Assembly (NCBI GenBank): GCA_028284745.1
Contig: JANQRC010000017.1
Span: 124,001 to 188,000 of the forward strand
Reading direction: 5' to 3'
Length of the DNA stretch: 64,000 nucleotides
Origin: Flavobacteriaceae bacterium
GTDB taxonomy: Bacteria; Bacteroidota; Bacteroidia; Flavobacteriales; Flavobacteriaceae
In this document: positions 53,159-62,402 of the stretch, in pieces
Numbering within the stretch: the stretch's first letter is position 1
How the letters are laid out: every line of letters starts with the position of its first letter
Notes under the pieces: generated by a model
Told to the model about the DNA's origin: nothing
The model's input: only the letters and a program-made list of their open reading frames with translations
Database searches by the model: none
Made by a program: the position numbers and the translations under genes

Positions 53159-54623
53159 TTTTTACAATCTTTTTGGAGGGGCTGGAAGAATGGCAGTGTC
53201 GTTGGCAACTATACCACTCTTGGTGGGGCTTATGGGCCCAGAAAAATATGGTATATGGATGCTTATTGTTTCTGCAGGAAATACTGCCATGCTATTAGAT
53301 GTCGGCATGTCCGGAACTACGATGCACTTTGTCTCTAGAGCGTTAGCACTACGCAGCAAGGATCATAAAAACTCTGAACTTGAGCAGACGATGCTGCTGC
53401 TGCTGCTGCTTACAGGCATCATCGCATTATCAATAGTATGTCTTTTTGTGGCAATGACAAGTGCTTTAGCTAGCTTTTTCTTTGATAAAGAGCATATGGG
53501 GCTGGATATTTTCATTGCCTTAAAATGGATAGGAGCCTATGTCGCCCTGCTTTTCTCGCACAATTTTTTTGTTGGCGTGATTCAAGGATATGATGATTTC
53601 AAAACGGTGAACATCATAAAGTTCTTCTTTATGCTATTTTCAAATTTGGGCCTCTTGTCTTTAGCGAGTAAGAATGCGCCATTAAGCCAAATGGCTATTT
53701 GGATTTCAATTGTGGCAGGTCTTACCTTGCTTTCATACATCATCAAAACATTTTATGTTCTAAAACCAGAAAACCTGATCAAACCTTCTTTCAACAAGAG
53801 TATTGTTAGAGAAGTGCTGACTTATTGCGGGAATACCTGGCTGGGGTTTTCAGGAAACATTTTGTTCGGGCAAATGGACAAAATTGTGCTCGGCTGGGTT
53901 TGCGACCCGAAGATAGTAGGAATTTATGCTGCAATTGTCGGCATCTCTACCTATATCAACTCCATAGCAACTGTTGGGCTACAACCTCTGATCACCAAGA
54001 TGTCAGAGTTGTCGGCCAAGATGATTGAAAACATGCAAAGCATTCAAAAAAAGTTTGAAGAATCGTTGATGTTCAATGCACTGCTTATTTTCTTTCTTGG
54101 CTTAGCCAGCTTTCCAATTTTAGCGCTGTTGCTAGAAGGGGTTATGAAAATCGATATAGACGACCCGACAAAGCCTCTACTTGCATTTAAACTTGCAATT
54201 GTGATTTATTGTGTGAACTCATTGTATGTGCCAGGATTTTACACCTTAATGGCTTTCAAGGAAACAAAACATTTAGGGATAATACAGTTGCTGGCTGCAC
54301 TGACAAGTCTAGGGCTAATATACTTATTGTCGGCACAATATGGACTGTTGGGGGGCATAATAGCTAATATTGGCTTTATAATTAGTTGGAGTTTGAATTC
54401 CTTGGCGTCTCATAGAATTTATAACAACCCTTTTTGGTGGGTCAAGAAGATAATCCCATTTCTAAGTGTTTTCTTGGTGTTCTCGGTAGTGCAAATGGCT
54501 GCAGATCTGTCATTCTTCTATCACATTCTTCTATCATTTTTTGGGATTTTGGGAACCTTTCTACTTCTAGCGAAAACCTACCCGACCATAGTACAACAGG
54601 CAAAAAACCGATTCAGGCCATGA
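53148..54623 (+). CDS. Polysaccharide flippase (Wzx-type)
   Basis: The 491-residue protein has about 12-14 hydrophobic helices, with the MATE/Wzx-like opening FGGAGRMAVSLATIPLLVGLMGPEKYGIWML and LGWVCDPKIVGIYAAIVGI near 245. Wzx flips lipid-linked repeat units to the periplasmic side. Start is GTG 53148, overlapping the preceding gene. A run of CTG codons (53393-53411) encodes six leucines at about residues 82-87. Its end overlaps the next gene by 4 bases. Confidence 0.85.
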   Translation: MRNNFYNLFGGAGRMAVSLATIPLLVGLMGPEKYGIWMLIVSAGNTAMLLDVGMSGTTMHFVSRALALRSKDHKNSELEQTMLLLLLLTGIIALSIVCLFVAMTSALASFFFDKEHMGLDIFIALKWIGAYVALLFSHNFFVGVIQGYDDFKTVNIIKFFFMLFSNLGLLSLASKNAPLSQMAIWISIVAGLTLLSYIIKTFYVLKPENLIKPSFNKSIVREVLTYCGNTWLGFSGNILFGQMDKIVLGWVCDPKIVGIYAAIVGISTYINSIATVGLQPLITKMSELSAKMIENMQSIQKKFEESLMFNALLIFFLGLASFPILALLLEGVMKIDIDDPTKPLLAFKLAIVIYCVNSLYVPGFYTLMAFKETKHLGIIQLLAALTSLGLIYLLSAQYGLLGGIIANIGFIISWSLNSLASHRIYNNPFWWVKKIIPFLSVFLVFSVVQMAADLSFFYHILLSFFGILGTFLLLAKTYPTIVQQAKNRFRP

Positions 54624-55759
54624 TGTTGAATTGGATATTTAAAACTGGGAAATCACACGCATTTATCTGGATCTTTCTGACAACGTTCATTCTTTATGGC
54701 TTGTCTTCAAGATTTCCGGCGGTTGTCTATCTCATCCCGACTGTGATTCTCTTGCTTTTTATCATATTACATACGAAAACACTCCAAGTCGGATTTGACA
54801 CCTTAACATCCATGCTTCTTATCATGTTACTGGTCTATGTCTTTTTCCTCTTGATTGGAGGCGTCGCTTTTTTTCAATATGAGCATAAGGTCAAACTTGC
54901 GCTTTACTACTTGCTTGATATTATTCCCTTGGCTATTTTATTGCGCCTCATTTACCTCAGATATGGCGAATACTCATTCATCAATGGACTTTACTTATCC
55001 TTTGTGCTCGTTGGCCTGTTGCTCTTTGTCTTACTTTATGTGGGATATTTTCCAAGTAATCGGTATCAGCATGTAGGCAATATACTTGGGGCAACAGCAA
55101 TACTTTCGTTTTCTCTAAGCATCTCTAAGCAGAAACAATCCATTCTTTTTATTATTTTTCTATTCCTTTTGCTCACAACAGGCTCTAGACAAGCATTGGC
55201 AGGGATTCTTTTTGCCGGGTTGGTTTATCTTATCTTGAATGGTTGGAGGTGGTTTTTACTGCTCTTGGCACTATCCATATTGATACTGATCTTCAAGGAT
55301 CAGTTGCTCGAATGGCTGATTGATCTATCAGATAAATATGACCTCAGGACACTTCACCGAACTTTTCATGCCTTCACCGCAAAGGGCGGAGGTTCGAGTG
55401 TTAGTACACGAATGGAAATATATACCAATTTGTTCAACTCGTTGCACTTTTTCCCAGACCCCTCGTTTATAGCAGACATCAAGGCTAGATTCCCTCACAA
55501 CTACTTTCTAGAGTATGCGCTTACCGCTGGAGCAATACTGGGAGTATTTTTTATCATTTTCATCGGATACATTCTGCTTAAGGTGTGTTCAACACTGCGA
55601 AGACAACCAATCCTATATTTCGTCCTCATGTATTTTGTTCCCTTCAACATTAGCTCGGGAATTGCAGCAGCCAAATACTTTTTGATCTTTCTTTTTGTGT
55701 TAATTGCATTCATGGAATTCAGAAGAGTTCCGGCAAAAAGAATTAAAGCTTTGGAATGA
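54620..55759 (+). CDS. O-antigen polymerase-like membrane protein B
   Basis: The 379-residue protein is a chain of about 10-11 hydrophobic helices with TTGSRQALAGILFAGLVYLIL near 188 and a large periplasmic loop (about 225-300, GGGSSVSTRMEIYTNLF and RFPHNYFLEYALTAGAILG). The PHNYFLEYAL..G segment is the WaaL/Wzy signature (H-N-x-x-L-x-x-x-x-x-G). It is probably a Wzy-type polymerase. ATG 54620 is chosen because the upstream reading frame overlaps the flippase. Confidence 0.72.
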   Translation: MMLNWIFKTGKSHAFIWIFLTTFILYGLSSRFPAVVYLIPTVILLLFIILHTKTLQVGFDTLTSMLLIMLLVYVFFLLIGGVAFFQYEHKVKLALYYLLDIIPLAILLRLIYLRYGEYSFINGLYLSFVLVGLLLFVLLYVGYFPSNRYQHVGNILGATAILSFSLSISKQKQSILFIIFLFLLLTTGSRQALAGILFAGLVYLILNGWRWFLLLLALSILILIFKDQLLEWLIDLSDKYDLRTLHRTFHAFTAKGGGSSVSTRMEIYTNLFNSLHFFPDPSFIADIKARFPHNYFLEYALTAGAILGVFFIIFIGYILLKVCSTLRRQPILYFVLMYFVPFNISSGIAAAKYFLIFLFVLIAFMEFRRVPAKRIKALE

Positions 55760-56937
55760 TGAGGCCGAAAACCTTGGGACCAAATATCTCAAACTTGCTT
55801 TTGTCCTGGGGGCTTGTCTTGTTCTTTTCGTATGACTTTATGGCGAAAATCATGTCACTTCATGAAATTTCCCATGTCCCTTATCAATGGGCCACAGGAG
55901 TGAAATACTGTTGGTTGGCATTGATGCTCTCTTTTCGGAAAAACAGGTCGATTGAGAATAAAATCATTTGGATTCCCATAGCCATTGGCCTCTGTGTGAC
56001 AATTGGTATGTGGAGCTTACACAAGATACTTACACCTGATGATTTCCTTTTCAATGGCTATTACTACCTGGCCCATTCGTTCCCAATGTTACTATTGGCA
56101 TTTTTCGCATATTTTGAAAATGATCAAGTCATAAACAGGTTCATTAAAGTTTTCAAAATATTCCTGGCCCTGAACTCAGTGCTCATCCTGCTAAACCTGA
56201 TGACAGATTTTGCCTGGGCACTCACGTATTTTAAAGGGTCAAGATTTGGGCACCAAGGGGTTCTGTTGTACCATGCAGAGTCGGCATATATTTATTTTCT
56301 TGGAGTTGCCCTATTCCTTTTCGAATTTCGGAGAAACCAGAGCAAGGTTAACCTCCTTTTATTGATATTGAATATAGCGGCAGCGCTTCTATTAGGAACC
56401 AAGAAGAGCTACATGCTTATTGGGCTATTAACTCTTTATGTTTTGTACCAATACAGGAGAAGTGTTACCATGTACATTATCTCAGCGGTAACTGCAGTTA
56501 TGGTTTTTGTATCTAGAGAGGTTATTGATCGATTATTGTCTGAACAGTTTAAAGTGTTATACAGAGTCTATGAAAACGACGGTCTTCTTTCAATGCTGTT
56601 ATCCTATCGCAATGAACTTTTCTTAAACAACACATTACCATTTATTAGATCTGAATGGAAAATTCTCAATGTTCTATTTGGGGGTCCCAAACTTCACGAA
56701 TACAGAAGCGAGATGGAATTGGTAGACCTATTCCTCTTTGTTGGTATTGCAGGAATTCTACTTTACGCAATCTGGTTTTATTGGCTAAATAAACTGCTTG
56801 TTAAAACAGTGTACGGCAAGTATTTATTGCTTTGCCTTATAGCAACGGCATTATTATCTGGAAACCTCTTGGCAAGCATAAATACCAGCATCATTTTTTT
56901 CTTCGTTCAGAAACGGCTAAATAAAGAGGCTCTTTAA
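55756..56937 (+). CDS. O-antigen polymerase-like membrane protein C
   Basis: The 393-residue protein has about 10 hydrophobic helices and a periplasmic loop at about 255-330 (LLSEQFKVLYRVYENDGLLSML and SYRNELFLNNTLPFI, which resembles the R-x-x-L loop of Wzy proteins). GTKKSYMLIGLL near 214 resembles the G-T/S-R/K-x motif of polymerases and the WaaL family. No clear H-N-x-x-L motif is seen. It overlaps protein B by 4 bases. Whether it is the polymerase, a ligase or an acyltransferase cannot be decided. Confidence 0.6.
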   Translation: MMRPKTLGPNISNLLLSWGLVLFFSYDFMAKIMSLHEISHVPYQWATGVKYCWLALMLSFRKNRSIENKIIWIPIAIGLCVTIGMWSLHKILTPDDFLFNGYYYLAHSFPMLLLAFFAYFENDQVINRFIKVFKIFLALNSVLILLNLMTDFAWALTYFKGSRFGHQGVLLYHAESAYIYFLGVALFLFEFRRNQSKVNLLLLILNIAAALLLGTKKSYMLIGLLTLYVLYQYRRSVTMYIISAVTAVMVFVSREVIDRLLSEQFKVLYRVYENDGLLSMLLSYRNELFLNNTLPFIRSEWKILNVLFGGPKLHEYRSEMELVDLFLFVGIAGILLYAIWFYWLNKLLVKTVYGKYLLLCLIATALLSGNLLASINTSIIFFFVQKRLNKEAL

Positions 56938-56943
56938 AATAGA

Positions 56944-57690
56944 CTAGAAATCCGCGAGCTCCTGAACCTCGTCACTAGTTAAAGCAAAGCGGAATAATTG
57001 CAAGTTTGCATATGTGCCGGGAGCAGACCAATCATATTTATAATGTTTTGCAATAAACACAGGTTGGTCAGAAGAAGAGATCACACCCTCAATAGCCTTA
57101 CGAGCTTGTAAATTGCCATTGACATAAAGGGAAGCCTGCTGGCCATCATAAGAAGCAGTTACATTATACCATCTACCAGGGGTCCATGACATTAAACTAC
57201 CTAAGGTAACCAGTTTGTTGTTAATACTCAACCAAAAGATAAAAGTGTTAGGATTTACGCTGTAATCCTTACCTCTAACCCCCAATAGAAATTGGTAATA
57301 GGGAGAATTTAGCGACCCATCAACAGACCTATTTACAATAGGATAGAACTTGTCTCCAGAGACATCATCAGGGCTGAACCAAACCGATACCGTAAAGGCA
57401 TCTTTAACGTTAAAGCTAGAGGCCTCGAGAACGGCATGCGAAACACCACTATCAAACTGTAGTGCAGTATTAGGTCGATCGCTTGGGTCTGAAGCCAAAA
57501 CCCCCCCTGTGTTGGTCAGTGATTTTGGAGCGTCTTTCCCAAAAGAGACAAAAGTTTCATCAACATTCTTTGACTCTGAAACAGGCTTTAAGATCGTAAC
57601 GCCATTATTCTTATTTGCATCCTTAACTTTGTCTTCACCACATGAGGCAATCGTTAACAAAACAACGGAGAGAATTGATAATTTTTTCAA
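56944..57690 (-). CDS. LamG-like (concanavalin A-like) lipoprotein
   Basis: The 248-residue protein begins with a lipoprotein signal (lipobox IASC, Cys at residue 17) and a polar linker. A LamG/laminin-G type jelly roll (about 75-245) follows, with ALQFDSGVSHAVLEASSFNVKDAFTVSVWF and WYNVTASYDGQQASLYVNG. Such domains bind or cleave sugars or hold proteins together. It is the only minus-strand gene in the locus and lies beside the PL8 lyase, so it may bind the locus's own glycan. No catalytic residues can be assigned. Confidence 0.72.
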   Translation of the reverse strand: MKKLSILSVVLLTIASCGEDKVKDANKNNGVTILKPVSESKNVDETFVSFGKDAPKSLTNTGGVLASDPSDRPNTALQFDSGVSHAVLEASSFNVKDAFTVSVWFSPDDVSGDKFYPIVNRSVDGSLNSPYYQFLLGVRGKDYSVNPNTFIFWLSINNKLVTLGSLMSWTPGRWYNVTASYDGQQASLYVNGNLQARKAIEGVISSSDQPVFIAKHYKYDWSAPGTYANLQLFRFALTSDEVQELADF

Positions 57691-57759
57691 ACTAATCTTA
57701 TTTAGTGTACAAAATTAATAAAATTAGAGCATCAGAAAGGTATAACATTAACCACATAC

Positions 57760-60513
57760 ATGCTAAGTATGCATTTTATTTATTTATTATCTAGCACCCT
57801 ACTTTTTATGTTGGGAAAAACCAGTCAGGGAATTGTTATTCGCTCGGTTGAAAATACGAACACCAGGCATGCAATAGCGGTCAGTGAAAACCAAGACAAA
57901 ATATTTTGGAACAAAACAGCATCAGACACCCTGAAGCTAAACATAGATCCCATCTCGTACAAAGACCTTATTAATTATAGCCAAGACACATTCGAATTTT
58001 TTATAAGCAGTGAAAAACAAGCGGCAGGCACTATAGAGATCGTATTTGTAGATCAGGATGGGCATAGTGTATTGTCGAGCAATATTTCGACCAATTATGT
58101 GGGCTTAAGGAGATTTACCATTAGTTGCCGATATGACATGCAACGTTATGATAGCACGGGAGATGTAAAAGGCATTTATTTTGTAGCAAAAGGGCAAGAT
58201 TCCAAGCTCACCCTCCATCTTCCGTTGAACCATGCGGCTCGACGCAACAAACGGATCAAGAATATATATTTAAAAGAAGTGAAGGGTTTTTTCAGTGATA
58301 CCACATATAATCATTTCTATGGCATACCCCCCCCAAGCGCATATGATACCTTGAATGCAAAGACAGTATCAAGACTGAAGCTTGCTAAAGAGTCGTATCA
58401 AGATTTCCTATTAAAATATAAGGCTGGCCAAAATTGCCAAGGAGAATATTTGTACGAAAAAGAAATGAAAGAATTAGACAGCAATAAAGTTCGCCTTAAG
58501 CGGCAGTTGCGGTCACAACGGTTGATAAATATTACACCGGAGAGTGCAGGAGTCGCACTCCTATCAGTGGTCAAGCATTTGGTGCAAAACAATACCTCGA
58601 AAGATATAAAACTAGTCAATGAAGTAGTTGGACAAGTGTATCAAAAGGGGTTTGCTGAAAACTCTGAAATTACGTACAACCAATACTTCCTTAGAGAATA
58701 TTTTCAAGCGCTGTTGCTATCATATCCATATCTATCAGAGGAAAACAAATTAAGGGTCGACAATACACTTGTCTGGTATTTGAAGGTGAATAAGATTTTT
58801 GACCCAACGTACAAACCCGAACCCTACTTTTCTGACTTAGTGCGTAACCAGTACATTTTTATAATGGGATGGATATTTAACTTGGCACCACAAAAGAGAG
58901 CCCAATACTTGGAGGCTTTAAGGAGACACCTAGACAGGGTTTTTGCTAACTCGAGCATAAAATCGGGATGGATAAAGCCCGACGGCACTTCTTTTCATCA
59001 CAATAGTCAATATATCGCGTATATGTACTCTTTCAATGAAATGATAGACCTCATAGGCTTTCTTGAAGAAAGTGGCTTTCCGCTGGAAGATAAAAGCGCA
59101 GAAACCTTTAGAGATGCAGTATCAGCTATTTTAATTGTTTCAAATAAGGGCAGGTATACAAACAATTTAGGAGGCAGACATCCTTTCAGAACAGAAAACC
59201 CGATTTGTCAAAAAGGCTTGGTAAAATTATCAAAAATATTAGCGAAGCGACAGTTAAAATCCAATCTAGATGTTGAAGACTTATTTTACAACAGATATTC
59301 TAGCATCCAAGGATTTTGGCAATTTAATTATGGAAATATGGGAGTATACCGAACCGATGGATACGTAATGGTAGCAAAGGGGTTCTCTAAGAATTTTTGG
59401 GGTTCTGAGATCTATGCTCGAGAGAATAGATTTGGCAAGTATCAAGGATATGGGACTCTCGAGATCATTGATTCGACAGGGTTTCATGCCAGTGGATTTG
59501 AAGAGCATGGATGGAATTGGAATCGTCCCCCGGGGAGCACAACCATTAACCTCCCAGATAACAAGCTTAATCCACCAAAAGCTCGGGTAGATGAATACAC
59601 TAACACAAATTTTTCAGGATCACTTAGCATAGGTCGAATTGAAGATGGCACTCAGTTAAATAGAGGAAGAGGGGGTGTTTTTGCGATGAACTTCATTGAG
59701 CAAAAGAACTCTCCAAATCACGACGAGTCATTTGGTTTTCGTAAAAGCTACCATTTCTACAAAGGCAAAGCGCTTTGCTTGGGTTCTGGCATCAGCAAAG
59801 AAAGGTCACCATATGAAGTCACCACCAATATTGTTCAAGTAAAAAGCAACAAAGAAGAAAGCACTAGCCTCGAGGGTAATAATTTTAGGTTTGTAATAAA
59901 CGAGAAAGAAATACTTAAAGAAGACTTACCTTTTGTTTTTGCCAGAGGGGCACTGTACTATTGTGTATATGATGCTACGAACGTTCAAGTAAATCGAAAA
60001 GTTCAAAGGAATCGTAATAGCACTGACACCAGAGAGTATTCGGGTCGTTTTACGAATGTTTTTATTAATCACGGCACTGCGCCTGAGAACGAAACTTATG
60101 AGTATTTGATTTCAACGAAACAATGTGATATAAATCAAAAGCCATATGTTGTAAAGCAACAGGATGACCTCGCTCATGTTGTTATGTTTGAGGACGGTCG
60201 CGAGGATTATGTGATTTATAAGCCAAAAAGATCTGCTGGCGAAATGACCCTTTTAGAATCAACGATAGGCATCTTGTCGCTGAAAGAAACGAATGATACG
60301 CTAACCATTAACTTTACGAACCCAGGCTTAGAGTTTGATGATAAGGGAGTGGCCATAGGACAATCACATGAAGTCAAAATTAAAGGGGCTTATCAATTGA
60401 TAAGAGCCACACAGCCAGTAGTCATAGAGCCTGACTCCATGTCAACCAAAATTCTGTTTGAAGCTGGTCACGGAAAAATGTTGGAAATACAGTTGAGAAG
60501 GCATAAAAAATAG
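57760..60513 (+). CDS. Polysaccharide lyase family 8, chondroitin-ABC-type
   Basis: The 917-residue protein has a signal peptide (about 1-25), an N-terminal jelly-roll domain (to about 200), an alpha/alpha toroid and C-terminal beta domains. His414, Tyr421 and Arg473 (in GGRHPF) repeat exactly the 7- and 52-residue spacing of His501, Tyr508 and Arg560 of Proteus vulgaris chondroitinase ABC, and Glu568 is near the place of its Glu653. It should cleave uronic-acid glycans by beta elimination in the periplasm or outside. A run of eight C at 58327-58334 lies in the coding sequence. Confidence 0.82.
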   Translation: MLSMHFIYLLSSTLLFMLGKTSQGIVIRSVENTNTRHAIAVSENQDKIFWNKTASDTLKLNIDPISYKDLINYSQDTFEFFISSEKQAAGTIEIVFVDQDGHSVLSSNISTNYVGLRRFTISCRYDMQRYDSTGDVKGIYFVAKGQDSKLTLHLPLNHAARRNKRIKNIYLKEVKGFFSDTTYNHFYGIPPPSAYDTLNAKTVSRLKLAKESYQDFLLKYKAGQNCQGEYLYEKEMKELDSNKVRLKRQLRSQRLINITPESAGVALLSVVKHLVQNNTSKDIKLVNEVVGQVYQKGFAENSEITYNQYFLREYFQALLLSYPYLSEENKLRVDNTLVWYLKVNKIFDPTYKPEPYFSDLVRNQYIFIMGWIFNLAPQKRAQYLEALRRHLDRVFANSSIKSGWIKPDGTSFHHNSQYIAYMYSFNEMIDLIGFLEESGFPLEDKSAETFRDAVSAILIVSNKGRYTNNLGGRHPFRTENPICQKGLVKLSKILAKRQLKSNLDVEDLFYNRYSSIQGFWQFNYGNMGVYRTDGYVMVAKGFSKNFWGSEIYARENRFGKYQGYGTLEIIDSTGFHASGFEEHGWNWNRPPGSTTINLPDNKLNPPKARVDEYTNTNFSGSLSIGRIEDGTQLNRGRGGVFAMNFIEQKNSPNHDESFGFRKSYHFYKGKALCLGSGISKERSPYEVTTNIVQVKSNKEESTSLEGNNFRFVINEKEILKEDLPFVFARGALYYCVYDATNVQVNRKVQRNRNSTDTREYSGRFTNVFINHGTAPENETYEYLISTKQCDINQKPYVVKQQDDLAHVVMFEDGREDYVIYKPKRSAGEMTLLESTIGILSLKETNDTLTINFTNPGLEFDDKGVAIGQSHEVKIKGAYQLIRATQPVVIEPDSMSTKILFEAGHGKMLEIQLRRHKK

Positions 60514-60546
60514 CAAAGCTGCGGGGGTTTCTATGAATCAAGATCC

Positions 60547-60554
60547 TATATTTG
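60547..60554 (+). promoter_or_regulatory. -7 promoter box TATATTTG before the GT4 gene
   Basis: This exact TAnnTTTG match lies 17-24 bases before the GT4 start, in the gap after the PL8 gene. It suggests that the glycosyltransferase and the Pgl-like genes are transcribed separately from the lyase. Confidence 0.5.
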
Positions 60555-60570
60555 CACTGAATCTTAAGAA

Positions 60571-61779
60571 ATGCACATACTTTATATCCATCAGTACTTC
60601 AAAAAGCCAATCGAAGCTGGCGGCACTCGCTCGCACTGGATCGCGCAACAGTTCCTAAAGGAGGGCCATAAAGTTACCATGCTGACATCAAAGAATAATA
60701 TGCAGCAATCCATGGCGAAGGAAAATTTTGAAGGAGTCGACCTGATATATTTGAATACACCATACGATAACAAGATGAGTATCCTAAAAAGGGCAAAGGC
60801 TTTTTTTAGCTTCATGATCAGAGCGACAAGCAGAAGTTTCAAGATCAAGGATGTTGACTTGGTCTATGCCACATCTACCCCGCTAACTATTGGAATCCCT
60901 GCGCTATTCTTAAAAAGATTTAAAAAGACGCCTTTCATTTTTGAAGTTCGTGATCTGTGGCCTGAAGTTCCAATTCAGATGGGAGGATTAAAAAACCCAA
61001 TACTCAAGAAGGTAGCAATCCTTCTAGAGAAAAGGATCTACAAGAAGGCAATTCATATCATAGCATTGTCGCCAGGTATGGAGGCAGGAGTGAAACGCTT
61101 TCAATTCGCTGAACCTAAAGTGAGCATGGTTCCTAACATGGCCAAGATCGATAAGTTTTACAAGCGCACACCCTCGCAAGAAGATATTTCGTTTGCAAAA
61201 TCTGTAGGGCTTCAGACAGATAAATTCAATATTGTTCATTTCGGTGCCATGGGCCTAGCCAATGGTCTTGAGTATGTGATTGAAGCTGCCAAGGTCGCCC
61301 AAGACCGAAAACTCGATGATTTTCATTTTGTGTTTTTGGGAGAAGGGAGTACCATGCCTGCACTTAAGGAAATGGTTGAAAAGCATACATTAAAGAATGT
61401 GTCCTTCCTTGGGAAATTTTCTATGAGAGAGACCTCATTGCTGGTGAATCTTTGTGCAGTTTCTGTAGTGTCTTTCAAAAACCTACCCATTTTAAGGACC
61501 AATTCCCCCAACAAGTTGTTCGACTCCCTGGCTGCGGGGATACCAATCATAGTAAACTCAAGTGGATGGACAAAAGACCTTGTCGAGCAGTACGAATGTG
61601 GCCTTTATGCCAGCCCGGAACAGCCAAAGGAACTAGTCGACCAATTGAAGAGACTCTATCAAGACCCCTCTCTTAGAGAAAAGTATAGCATTAATGGACG
61701 CAAACTGGCAGAAACGGTTTATGACAAATCTATACTAACACCGAAGATTGCTAATATTGTGGCGTCAATAGAAAAATAG
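60571..61779 (+). CDS. GT4 family glycosyltransferase (WbuB-like)
   Basis: The 402-residue protein has the N-terminal [21 protein letters not shown] and RDLWPEVP typical of WbuB-like GT4 enzymes, and the C-terminal donor-binding region [16 protein letters not shown] and [17 protein letters not shown] (about 313-329). It adds a sugar to a lipid-linked acceptor in the cytoplasm. It is the only clear glycosyltransferase of the locus inside the window. The donor (for example a HexNAc or rhamnose) is not known. Confidence 0.88.
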   Translation: MHILYIHQYFKKPIEAGGTRSHWIAQQFLKEGHKVTMLTSKNNMQQSMAKENFEGVDLIYLNTPYDNKMSILKRAKAFFSFMIRATSRSFKIKDVDLVYATSTPLTIGIPALFLKRFKKTPFIFEVRDLWPEVPIQMGGLKNPILKKVAILLEKRIYKKAIHIIALSPGMEAGVKRFQFAEPKVSMVPNMAKIDKFYKRTPSQEDISFAKSVGLQTDKFNIVHFGAMGLANGLEYVIEAAKVAQDRKLDDFHFVFLGEGSTMPALKEMVEKHTLKNVSFLGKFSMRETSLLVNLCAVSVVSFKNLPILRTNSPNKLFDSLAAGIPIIVNSSGWTKDLVEQYECGLYASPEQPKELVDQLKRLYQDPSLREKYSINGRKLAETVYDKSILTPKIANIVASIEK

Positions 61780-61781
61780 CC

Positions 61782-62387
61782 ATGTCATACAGAAACTTCA
61801 AACGTATTGCAGATTTTGGATTTTCGTTACTCGCATTGATCTTATTATCTCCTATTATTTTGTTGGTGATATTGTGTCTTTCTATAGTAAATCAAGGAAC
61901 GCCATTTTTTTTACAAGATAGGCCAGGTAAAGACGAAAAGATCTTCAAGGTGATAAAATTCAAGACAATGAATGACAAGAAAGACCCTGAAGGCAACCTT
62001 CTTTCTGACGAACAAAGAATGACGCGAGTTGGTAAAACCATAAGAAAGACATCAGTTGATGAGATCCCACAGCTTATTAACGTTGTCTTAGGTCAAATGA
62101 GTTTTGTGGGGCCAAGACCTTTGCTTCCAGAATACCTAGACCTTTACAGCGACGAACAGAAACTACGCCACCAAGTGAGACCCGGAATAACGGGTTGGGC
62201 GCAGGTAAACGGCCGCAATGCTATTAGCTGGACCAAGAAACTTGAATTGGATGTTTGGTATGTAAAAAATAAAAGTTTTGGTCTAGACCTAAGAATTCTA
62301 TTCAAAACAGTCATCAAGATCATTCAAGCTTCAGACATAAATACAGAAGGCATGGCAACCACTGAACGATTCACAGGATTTAATTGA
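61782..62387 (+). CDS. Phosphoglycosyl transferase of the PglC type
   Basis: The 201-residue protein has one hydrophobic re-entrant helix (about 14-36) and the bacterial sugar-transferase signature: [48 protein letters not shown] and [16 protein letters not shown]. As in PglC, the D-E pair in VDEIPQ is the active site. It moves a phospho-sugar to undecaprenyl phosphate, starting the repeat unit. It lies 2 bases after the GT4 gene. Confidence 0.9.
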   Translation: MSYRNFKRIADFGFSLLALILLSPIILLVILCLSIVNQGTPFFLQDRPGKDEKIFKVIKFKTMNDKKDPEGNLLSDEQRMTRVGKTIRKTSVDEIPQLINVVLGQMSFVGPRPLLPEYLDLYSDEQKLRHQVRPGITGWAQVNGRNAISWTKKLELDVWYVKNKSFGLDLRILFKTVIKIIQASDINTEGMATTERFTGFN

Positions 62388-62402
62388 GCTTTACGAGAGA
62401 AG

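Noticed and set aside
53393-53411. CTG repeat in the flippase as a phase-variation switch
   Set aside because: It is a trinucleotide repeat, so length changes keep the frame and only alter the leucine number.
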